Shown: in pieces, positions 24,286 to 31,427 of the stretch
Layout: every line of letters begins with the position of its first letter
How positions within the stretch are numbered: the first letter of the stretch is position 1
Assembly: GCA_964491785.1 (NCBI GenBank)
Contig: CAZBGS010000004.1
Location: forward strand, 186,001-250,000
DNA length: 64,000 nt
DNA from: RZZS01 sp964491785
Lineage (GTDB): Bacteria; Pseudomonadota; Alphaproteobacteria; Micavibrionales; Micavibrionaceae
Direction: 5' to 3'
Made by a program: the position numbers and the translations under genes
Notes under the pieces: generated by a model
Seen by the model: the letters and a program-made list of their open reading frames with translations, nothing else
The model's database searches: none
What the model was told of the DNA's origin: nothing

Positions 24286-25632
24286 TCAGGTTTTTACAAG
24301 TCTCGATATGTAGAAACCATCTATGCCGCCGTGGGCGGAGAGGTGGAAGGGGAGGAGGCGGACTTCGCCTTCGGGGGTGATTGCGCCTTCTATTCCGCCG
24401 ATCTCTCCGGGCGTTACCGGCAGGCGTTTTACGGGAGCGCCGCCTGAGACAAGGGTTTCGATCTGTCGTTCGCCTTCATGCTTCTGAACCGAGCAGGTGC
24501 AATAGACGAGGATGCCGCCGGGAGCGAGCATATCCACGGCGTTGGCGAGCAGGGAGGATTGCAGGCGGGAGAGTTGCTCCAGATCGCGCGGTGTTTTGGT
24601 ATGCAGCAAATCGGGATTGCGACGGATCGTGCCGGTGGCGGTACAGGGGGCGTCGAGCAGGATGTGGGTGGCCGGGGTTTTGGGTTTCCAGACAGAGGCG
24701 TCGGAAGCCTCTATTAAAACCTGTCTGTCGAGGCGCAGGCGTTTCAGGTTTTCCTCAAGGCGGGAAAGGCGTTTGACGGATCGGTCGAGGGCGATGACGT
24801 TTGCTCCCATGGCCGCGAGCTGGGCTGTTTTTCCGCCCGGAGCGGCGCAAAGGTCGATAACGGTTCTTCCGGCGACATCGCCGAGCAGTTTTGCGGGAAG
24901 GGCGGCGCCGGCGTCCTGGATCCACCACATGCCGTCGTCGAAGCCGGGAAGAGAGGTTACCTTTCCGCCCGAGGCGCGGCGCAGCGTTCCGGTCGGCAGG
25001 ATCACTGCCTCTAGCTCTTTGGCCCAGTGATCGCGCATTCCGGGGTTTTTGATCGAGATATCGAGAGGGGCCTCGGCAAGAGAGGCAAGCGCGATTTCCG
25101 CGGCTGTGCGAAGTCCGTAATCCTCTATCCAGATGCGCATCAGCCATTCGGGGATGTTGATGCGGGTTTCGTCCTGACGGGACAGCAATTCGCGTCCGGT
25201 TCGCGCAACCGTCCGCAGGATCGCGTTAACGAAATCCTTTTGCCGGGAAAAGCCTGCTTTTTCGGCGATTCTTACGGTTGTATCGACGGCGGCGTGATCG
25301 GGAACGTTCATGAAGACCAGCTGGGCCGCGCCGATACGGAGAAGGTTCTGCAGGGGCAGGGATCGTTCTCCGCCTGGCCTTTCTTCACTTCTGGCGATAA
25401 GGTCGTCGATCTGGCCGAGGCGGCGCAGGGTCGTGGATACAAGCATTCTGGCAAAAGCGCGGTCGCGGGAGGGCAAATGGGCGAAGCCAGGGTCAGATTC
25501 TATGGCTGTGTCCAGCTCGCGCCCCGATTTCAGAACAGATTCCAGAATGGCAAGCGCCGAAATTCTGGCCGCCAGAGCGTCCGAAGCCGATACTTCGGCA
25601 AGGCTTGCATTATCGTCAGGCAATGCGTCCAT
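24286..25632 (-). CDS. rsmB: 16S rRNA (cytosine-967-C5)-methyltransferase
   Basis: 448 residues: an N-terminal NusB-like domain (ARISALAILESVLKSGRELD, ending near DFVNAILRTVARTG) and a C-terminal SAM-dependent Rsm methyltransferase domain. Catalytic-domain motifs are VIDLCAAPGGKTAQLAAMG, LLDAPCTATGTIRRNPDL (with the PC motif) and LVYCTCSVQKHEGE (with the TC motif), so both conserved cysteines are present. Its start overlaps the chorismate mutase 3' end by 17 bp; rpe follows after a 177-bp spacer in which I see nothing. Confidence 0.95.
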   Translation of the reverse strand: MDALPDDNASLAEVSASDALAARISALAILESVLKSGRELDTAIESDPGFAHLPSRDRAFARMLVSTTLRRLGQIDDLIARSEERPGGERSLPLQNLLRIGAAQLVFMNVPDHAAVDTTVRIAEKAGFSRQKDFVNAILRTVARTGRELLSRQDETRINIPEWLMRIWIEDYGLRTAAEIALASLAEAPLDISIKNPGMRDHWAKELEAVILPTGTLRRASGGKVTSLPGFDDGMWWIQDAGAALPAKLLGDVAGRTVIDLCAAPGGKTAQLAAMGANVIALDRSVKRLSRLEENLKRLRLDRQVLIEASDASVWKPKTPATHILLDAPCTATGTIRRNPDLLHTKTPRDLEQLSRLQSSLLANAVDMLAPGGILVYCTCSVQKHEGERQIETLVSGGAPVKRLPVTPGEIGGIEGAITPEGEVRLLPFHLSAHGGIDGFYISRLVKT

Positions 25633-25906
25633 TGGCTTCGATGATTTCCTTTTCGATTACGTGAGATTGCGAGATTATTTCTCTATAAAGGCCGCGGACG
25701 AAATCGGGATCAAGATCGTTTTCTTCCGCAATTGAAGATACACGGCTAAGGACTTCTTTAACCCGCTCACTTTGAACAAGATCGAGGCCGGTATCGGCCT
25801 TGATCTGCCCGGCCTCCCGAACCAGTTTGTAACGCTCGCCCAACAGCCGCAAAATCTCGTCGTCGAGGGCGTCTATCTTTAATCGTAAATTTTTCAACCG
25901 GTGCAT
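25616..25906 (-). CDS. Chorismate mutase, AroQ type
   Basis: A 96-residue all-alpha AroQ-type chorismate mutase converting chorismate to prephenate for Phe/Tyr synthesis. The first helix LRLKIDALDDEILRLLGERYKLV has the family's conserved arginines, followed by AGQIKADTG (conserved lysine), ERVKEVLSRV and the C-terminal FVRGLYREIISQSHVIE. Length is that of a stand-alone enzyme. It overlaps rsmB by 17 bp and is thus the leading gene of that pair. Confidence 0.92.
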   Translation of the reverse strand: MHRLKNLRLKIDALDDEILRLLGERYKLVREAGQIKADTGLDLVQSERVKEVLSRVSSIAEENDLDPDFVRGLYREIISQSHVIEKEIIEANGRIA

Positions 25907-25944
25907 TTCAATTGGCGAAATATTAAAGTTGTCTGCAAAATAAG

Positions 25945-26397
25945 TTAGTCTTTTCCCAGTATATCCACAGCGTCCAGAACCAGCTGAGTTGCTTCTGCTA
26001 TCAGCAGCACCTCGTCGTCGACCATTACGTATTTATGGCCTTTGGCGGGAGGAGAGAGAAGTCTGAGCAACCGTTCTGGCAAATCCCGGAAATTGACGCT
26101 ATCGTCCAGACGGTCGCCGGAATGATATTTTTTCGCGAGGCCGGGGGGCAGGCAGCCGTTGTGTTTTTTCGCGAGGCCGGGCGGACAGGATCTCGTCCGC
26201 TCTTCTACCAGAAAGCCCCGAATTATTTCTCTTTCGCTCCGGCTTATCAGGACGCCGCCTTCTCTCCGGTCTTCTCTGCCTATATCCTTCAGTACCTCTA
26301 CACCGGATGATTTACCCCCTTTGCCGCCTTTATCGGCAAGGGCCGGGAAAGAGAAGGCAACTGCGCAAAGTAAAAGAGTCATTATAAATCGAAACAT
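25945..26397 (-). CDS. Periplasmic RcnB/CigR-like protein
   Basis: 150 residues with a signal peptide (MTLLLCAVAFSFPALA, then DKGGKGGK). The centre repeats a short motif, CPPGLAKKHNGCLPPGLAKK, and the C-terminus (HKYVMVDDEVLLIAEATQLVLDAVDIL) has the beta-hairpin pattern of RcnB-like proteins. RcnB helps nickel/cobalt homeostasis in enterobacteria and CigR-like proteins are reported as inhibitors; which applies here is unknown. The ATG follows GGAAAGGA. It faces the 108-residue gene across a promoter-bearing 143-bp spacer. Confidence 0.6.
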   Translation of the reverse strand: MFRFIMTLLLCAVAFSFPALADKGGKGGKSSGVEVLKDIGREDRREGGVLISRSEREIIRGFLVEERTRSCPPGLAKKHNGCLPPGLAKKYHSGDRLDDSVNFRDLPERLLRLLSPPAKGHKYVMVDDEVLLIAEATQLVLDAVDILGKD

Positions 26398-26485
26398 GGG
26401 TATGTCCTTTCCAGCAGTGAAGCAAATGCAAGCTTATAACATACAGCAAGGAATTTATACCAGCTACCGGGTAAAGCGATATGCC

Positions 26486-26513
26486 TTGTCATAAATTGCA
26501 AAAGATTTATGAT
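26486..26513 (+). promoter_or_regulatory. Probable promoter of the 108-residue CxC protein gene
   Basis: TTGTCA (26486-26491) and TATGAT (26508-26513) are separated by 16 bp, both one base from consensus. Transcription would begin near 26520, leaving a short leader that carries GGGGGG just before the ATG at 26541. Confidence 0.6.
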
Positions 26514-26540
26514 GCGGAATAATAGAAAATGGGGGGATAA

Positions 26541-26867
26541 ATGATTTATATTGAAGGAAAAATAGTTAAGATAAAGGGAATGGATGTAACCCTTTCGGTC
26601 GATTTCATAAAAGCTGCGTGTTCATGCGCGGCAACGGAAGGGGTGGAACAGACAATCCATCTGGCCGATCAGGGACAAAAGAACAGCATAAGCCTTCCCG
26701 GAATAGAGCATAAAATTATCCGCGTGGCGGTAGTCTGCGGCAACAAGGTAAGGGAAATCGCCGTGAATGGGGATGCCGGTTATGGCAGCCTCGATCCCCG
26801 CAGAGAACGAAACGGCGATTCATGCGGGTGTTCGCGCCCGACGGCATTTGCGCTGGAGGCTATGTGA
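26541..26867 (+). CDS. Hypothetical 108-residue protein with two CxC motifs
   Basis: A small soluble protein starting MIYIEGKIVKIKGMDVTL, with CSC at 27-29, a single cysteine at 66 (VVCGNK) and CGC at 95-97. The arrangement suggests metal or iron-sulfur binding or a redox role, but no family is recognised and there is no signal peptide. A promoter and a strong GGGGGG ribosome-binding site precede the ATG. It is convergent with lepA. Cysteine spacing is the only functional hint. Confidence 0.65.
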   Translation: MIYIEGKIVKIKGMDVTLSVDFIKAACSCAATEGVEQTIHLADQGQKNSISLPGIEHKIIRVAVVCGNKVREIAVNGDAGYGSLDPRRERNGDSCGCSRPTAFALEAM

Positions 26868-26906
26868 TTAACGCGCCAGCGGTGTGACGGTCTGGTTAAG
26901 AATCCG

Positions 26907-28718
26907 TCATTTGTCGTCGCTCATTTTCAGGGCGTTGATGAATGCTGACTGCGGGATGTCGACGTTGCCGTACTGGCGCATTTTGGCTTTGCCCTTCTTT
27001 TGTTTTTCGAGCAGCTTGCGTTTGCGGGTGACGTCGCCGCCGTAGCATTTGGCGGTTACGTCCTTGCGCAGGGCGCTGATATGTTCGGCAGCGATGATCT
27101 TGCCGCCTATGGCCGCCTGTACGGCGATCTTGAACATCTGCCGCGGGATGAGTTCCTTAAGTCTTTCGCAGAGCTGGCGGCCGCGTTTTTCGGCATTCTG
27201 TCGCCAGACGATCATGGCCAGAGCGTCGACGGACTCGCCGTTGACCTTTATTTCCATTTTTACAAGGTCGCTCTCGCGGTATCCGGAAAGTTCGTAGTCG
27301 AAGCTGGCGTAGCCTTTGGAGATGCTCTTCAGGCGGTCGTAAAAGTCGAAAACTATCTCGTTCAACGGCAGGTAGTATTCCAGCATCGCCCGGTGGCCGG
27401 CATAGGTGAGATTGATCTGTTCTCCGCGCCGATCCTGACAAAGTTGCAGCAGGCCGCCGAGATATTCGTCTGGCGTAAGTATCGTCGCCTTGATCCAGGG
27501 TTCCTCGATGTGGTCGATGCGCACTACGTCAGGCATGTCGACAGGATTGTAGAGTTCCACCATTTTGCCGTTGGTAAGGTGGATATGGTAGACGACGCTC
27601 GGCGCGGTGGGGATCAGGTCGAGATTGTATTCGCGTTCGAGACGTTCCTGAATAATCTCCATGTGAAGAAGGCCGAGGAATCCGCAGCGGAAACCGAGGC
27701 CCAGAGCCTGCGAGTTTTCCGGCTCGTAATGAAGGCTGGCATCGTTGAGCTTCAGGCGTCCAAGGGCTTCGCGCAGATCGTCGAACTGCTTGGCGTCGAC
27801 CGGGAACAGCGAACAGAAGACCATTGGAATGCTGGGCTTGAAGCCGGGCAGGCGCTGCTCGCACTGGCGCTTTTCCTCGGTAATAGTGTCGCCGACCTGC
27901 GTTTCGCTGATATCCTTGATTGAGGCTGTGATAAAGCCCATTTCTCCGGGGCCGAGTTCATCCACGAGAACGCGCTTGGGCGTGAATATGCCGACGCGGT
28001 CGATATCGCGCACAGCCCTGGTGTTCAGGAACTGGATGCGCTGGCCTTTTCTCAGCTTGCCGTCGATTACGCGCACGAGAATCATGACGCCCAGATAGGA
28101 ATCATACCAGCTGTCCACCAGTAATGCCTTTAGAGGCCTATCGGAGTCGCCCTCATGCGGATGCGGCAATCTGGTTACTATCGCTTCCAGCAGGCTGTCA
28201 ATACCGATGCCGCTTTTGCCGGAAACGTAAACGGCGTCTCCGGCGGGCAGACCGATGACTTCCTCGACTTCACGTGCGACCTCCTCGGGGCTTGCAGCGG
28301 GAAGGTCGATTTTATTGATGACCGGAATGATATCGTGGTTGTTGTCGATGGCCTGATAGACGTTGGCCAGTGTTTGCGCCTCCACTCCTTGTGTGGAATC
28401 GACGACGAGGAGTGAGCCTTCGCAGGAGGCAAGGGAGCGCGAGACCTCGTAGGAGAAATCGACGTGGCCGGGGGTGTCCATCAGGTTAAGCTGATATTCG
28501 ATGCCGTCTCCGGCCTTGTAGGCCAGGCGCACGGTCTGGGCCTTGATGGTGATGCCGCGTTCGCGCTCGATATCCATGGAATCGAGCACCTGCTCTTTCA
28601 TCTCGCGCTCTTCCAGCCCGCCGCAGGTTTGAATCAGGCGGTCGGCAAGCGTCGACTTCCCATGGTCGATATGGGCGATGATCGCAAAGTTTCTAATATG
28701 TTCAAGCGGCTTGGTCAT
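26907..28718 (-). CDS. lepA: Elongation factor 4 (LepA), back-translocating GTPase
   Basis: 603 residues with the translational GTPase layout: G1 IAHIDHGKSTLADR, effector RERGITIKAQ, G3 MDTPGHVDF, G4 NKIDL, then domains II-V and the LepA-specific C-terminal domain ending near KMRQYGNVDIPQSAFINAL. LepA acts on stalled or mis-translocated ribosomes. Length is normal. It stands alone, with 142 bp to the next gene upstream on the other side and convergence with the small CxC gene downstream. Confidence 0.98.
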   Translation of the reverse strand: MTKPLEHIRNFAIIAHIDHGKSTLADRLIQTCGGLEEREMKEQVLDSMDIERERGITIKAQTVRLAYKAGDGIEYQLNLMDTPGHVDFSYEVSRSLASCEGSLLVVDSTQGVEAQTLANVYQAIDNNHDIIPVINKIDLPAASPEEVAREVEEVIGLPAGDAVYVSGKSGIGIDSLLEAIVTRLPHPHEGDSDRPLKALLVDSWYDSYLGVMILVRVIDGKLRKGQRIQFLNTRAVRDIDRVGIFTPKRVLVDELGPGEMGFITASIKDISETQVGDTITEEKRQCEQRLPGFKPSIPMVFCSLFPVDAKQFDDLREALGRLKLNDASLHYEPENSQALGLGFRCGFLGLLHMEIIQERLEREYNLDLIPTAPSVVYHIHLTNGKMVELYNPVDMPDVVRIDHIEEPWIKATILTPDEYLGGLLQLCQDRRGEQINLTYAGHRAMLEYYLPLNEIVFDFYDRLKSISKGYASFDYELSGYRESDLVKMEIKVNGESVDALAMIVWRQNAEKRGRQLCERLKELIPRQMFKIAVQAAIGGKIIAAEHISALRKDVTAKCYGGDVTRKRKLLEKQKKGKAKMRQYGNVDIPQSAFINALKMSDDK

Positions 28719-28860
28719 GGGACAGTTATATAAACAGGCCTGAGCGATTTTGCTAAGCTTTTTTGAACTTCACCCATCTTTCATCCCTTCTCGTTAAACT
28801 GCTCAGGCGCAGCAAAACCCTCTTCCTCAGGGAGAGAAAATTCGGTGTGCAGGGAGAGGC

Positions 28861-30978
28861 CTAGAACTTCAGGCCGCTGATGTAATTATCCAGATCCTGC
28901 TGCGCCTTTTGTTGCTTTGTCTGCAGATCCTGTTCCTTCTGGGCGAGGGCGGAGAGGCGGTTTTCCTGCTCTTCCATCTGGGCGAGGTAGCGTTTGCCGA
29001 GGGCTGTGCCCTGCGAGACGGTCTGGAGGTTCTGGCGAAGGCGGTTCTGGTCGTTGTAGAGCTGATTGCGCTCCTGGTTAAGGCGCTGGAGTTCCTGATC
29101 GTAGCTGTAAACCACGGAGCGCAATTCACGAACCTTTTCAAGAGCCTTGCGAACGTCGCTCGGGATTTCCTTGCCGGAAACCGCGGCCAGACGGTGGTCG
29201 ATGTCGCGGGGAGAGATATGCGAGAGGGCGATTGTTTCCGTGGCCTCATTGCGCATGACGACCCTGAAGGAGGCGGTTTCACCGGCTTTGATCTTGAATC
29301 TCAGGCGGTAGTGGGTATCGGTTCTGGCGATCTCGCCTTCCAGGCCTTCGGGTTTGTCGAGTTCCCAGCCCTGGCGGCGGGGATGTTCGATAACCACGGT
29401 GCGGGCTTCGTCTTCGGGGGCCTTGATCGTGTATTTAGTGGTGTTAAGCCAGAGAACTTTCTGATGCAGAGTGCCCTTGGCTATGGTGATCAGACCCAGG
29501 CGCTTGTCCTGGCTTTCCTCGCGGTCGATCAGGGTATTCGTGTCGAGGGCGAAGCTGATAAAGCGATTTTCGCTCTTGGGGACAAGCGGCATTTCAGCGT
29601 CTCCGACGTGAATAATCTGGCCTTTGCCGCTCTCGTAGAGAGTAATGATGCCGGGCGGGAATCCGCTGTCGCTGTCATTGGTGATCTCCACGGAAGCGAG
29701 CGGGTGGCGGGCATTGGTGTCAGGCTGGTAGAGATAGACGCGGTCAGCCGGAACCTTGCGATCGCTGAAGGGAATCATCAGAGTGTTTCCGGCGGGAAGG
29801 GCGACTTTCTGCGGAAAGCGGAAGATCATCTGGCTTGCGGTCTGGCCTGCCGATGCGGCCTGCACATCGGCTAGGCGTGCCGGAGCCGGAGCCATCATCG
29901 GCATTTCAGCGGATTCGTAGGCCACTGACATTTCGGCCTGCGGCATGGGAGGCGACCCGGCGATACCGCCACCGAACATGCCCCTTACAGAGTCTTCGGC
30001 ATCGTATGACGCTCTTTTTGATTTCATGATTACCGCATTGGCGCGAAGTTCCTCAGCTGAATCCATCATTGCCATAGAGCCCTGATCAACGCGGGGCATA
30101 ACCCGGTTCATGATTCTGACGGGCAGTTCCGGGCGGCTGGTGTAATAGCTTTCGTAAAGCGCCTGATGGTAAGTGACCGGCGATCCGGACATCAGGGTCA
30201 GGCTTACGTCCTTCCAATCAGTGGCTGTGGTGTTTTCCAGTACCGCCCAGCCTTGCAGCGTGGCGGTTTTTTCCCCTTCTTCGGGGAGAACCAGTCGGTA
30301 GCTGCTCTTCCAGAGCGGGGCGTCGGTGATATAGACAAGGGCGATTGTCCGCTCCGGCCCGCTGGTTCTGATCGACAGCGTGCGCTGATCCTGAACGCGG
30401 TTGCCGAAAACGGCTTCGAGCGCTCTGTCGAGCTGAGCCTGGACTTCTTTCTCCGTAAGCTTCAGGCTGGAGGTTTCTTCAAGTATGGCGGTCTTGATGC
30501 CGGCATCGGTGTGAACGCTTATCCTGTGGCGGGTTACAAGGCCGTTATCAAGCTGGACGGTTTCCCGAGTCACACCCATCAATCTGCCGGTAATAAAACC
30601 ATCATCGAGTGAGACAGCGGCTCCGCGAAGGGCATTTAGCAGGGTCGGATAGTCGGAAATATCTTTTTCGTTAAAGGGAAGATCCCGGAAAACCTGTGAT
30701 AAAGGCTCTCGTCCCGGAAGAGATATGCCTTCCAGCCTGCCGCCCGCAGGCTGCACCACGACAAGGCTTTTAAGCATGTCGTCAACCTGGTCGAGGCGGA
30801 CGGGAAGTTCGATTTCTGTCTGGTCTTTAACCTTGCCTTCATGTCCGTAGACGGCCAGGCCGCTGCTGGAGATGATCACATGTTTAAGAGGAAGGGTTTC
30901 GGCGCCGGCGCCAGCGCCGGTGGCAACAGCGGCGATCATTACACTGGCGAAAAGAGAAAGGCGTACGCGGGCAATCAT
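28861..30978 (-). CDS. DUF4139 domain-containing secreted protein
   Basis: About 705 residues with a signal peptide (SLFASVMIAAVATGAGAGA) and a DUF4139-type beta-sandwich region (ERTIALVYITDAPLWKSSYRLVL, GWAVLENTTATDWKDVSL, NRFISFALDTNTLIDREES). The last 100 residues form a long coiled coil (ELQRLNQERNQLYNDQNRLRQ, then QEQDLQTKQQKAQQDLD-like repeats). The function of this family is unknown. The ATG at 30976-30978 has GGGAGG upstream and is preferred over a start seven codons earlier. Confidence 0.85.
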   Translation of the reverse strand: MIARVRLSLFASVMIAAVATGAGAGAETLPLKHVIISSSGLAVYGHEGKVKDQTEIELPVRLDQVDDMLKSLVVVQPAGGRLEGISLPGREPLSQVFRDLPFNEKDISDYPTLLNALRGAAVSLDDGFITGRLMGVTRETVQLDNGLVTRHRISVHTDAGIKTAILEETSSLKLTEKEVQAQLDRALEAVFGNRVQDQRTLSIRTSGPERTIALVYITDAPLWKSSYRLVLPEEGEKTATLQGWAVLENTTATDWKDVSLTLMSGSPVTYHQALYESYYTSRPELPVRIMNRVMPRVDQGSMAMMDSAEELRANAVIMKSKRASYDAEDSVRGMFGGGIAGSPPMPQAEMSVAYESAEMPMMAPAPARLADVQAASAGQTASQMIFRFPQKVALPAGNTLMIPFSDRKVPADRVYLYQPDTNARHPLASVEITNDSDSGFPPGIITLYESGKGQIIHVGDAEMPLVPKSENRFISFALDTNTLIDREESQDKRLGLITIAKGTLHQKVLWLNTTKYTIKAPEDEARTVVIEHPRRQGWELDKPEGLEGEIARTDTHYRLRFKIKAGETASFRVVMRNEATETIALSHISPRDIDHRLAAVSGKEIPSDVRKALEKVRELRSVVYSYDQELQRLNQERNQLYNDQNRLRQNLQTVSQGTALGKRYLAQMEEQENRLSALAQKEQDLQTKQQKAQQDLDNYISGLKF

Positions 30979-31037
30979 CTGGAACCTCCCGGTCATCAAG
31001 TTGGCAGCAATCAGAATAAAGTTATTTCAGTCGTTTG

Positions 31038-31427
31038 TCACTTCTTACAAGGGTAGGATTCATACAGGGCAAGCGCGACGGCAGGCGAGGCGATAAAGCC
31101 TTTATGCTGAGGGTTGCGCTTCAGGTATCTGACGACGATCGTCTGCAGGCTGCCAAGCTCGGCACTGGAGGGGACACAGAAATCTACGCTTGGCGCAGTG
31201 CCGAGCGATCGCAGCAGCGCGTGGTAGTCCATAACTCCGGCTATATAGGCCTGACAGGTGACGTGTCCGCCTTTGACGATCTCCTTGCCGTTACTGTCCT
31301 GTGAGCAGACGTGAAGAAGGTATTCGGAGGAGATCTGGGCGGCGCGGGCTTCGTCCGAGTAACTCATGGAGAAGGCAGCCAAGAACACCAGTAAAAACCC
31401 TGAATGCCGGTCGGGAAGCTTGTTCAT
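31038..31427 (-). CDS. Rap1a/Tai-like secreted protein
   Basis: 129 residues with a signal peptide (GFLLVFLAAFSMSYS, processing near EARA) and a Rap1a/Tai-type domain: SEYLLHVCSQDSNG, a TCQAYIAGVMDYHALL segment, FCVPSSAELGSLQTIVVRYL and ALYESYPCKK, with the four cysteines of that fold. Rap1a proteins protect against type VI peptidoglycan amidase effectors, but many relatives are orphans of unknown role. Its ATG overlaps the helicase stop (ATGA), so it is translationally coupled to that gene and expressed with it. No effector gene is nearby. Confidence 0.8.
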   Translation of the reverse strand: MNKLPDRHSGFLLVFLAAFSMSYSDEARAAQISSEYLLHVCSQDSNGKEIVKGGHVTCQAYIAGVMDYHALLRSLGTAPSVDFCVPSSAELGSLQTIVVRYLKRNPQHKGFIASPAVALALYESYPCKK

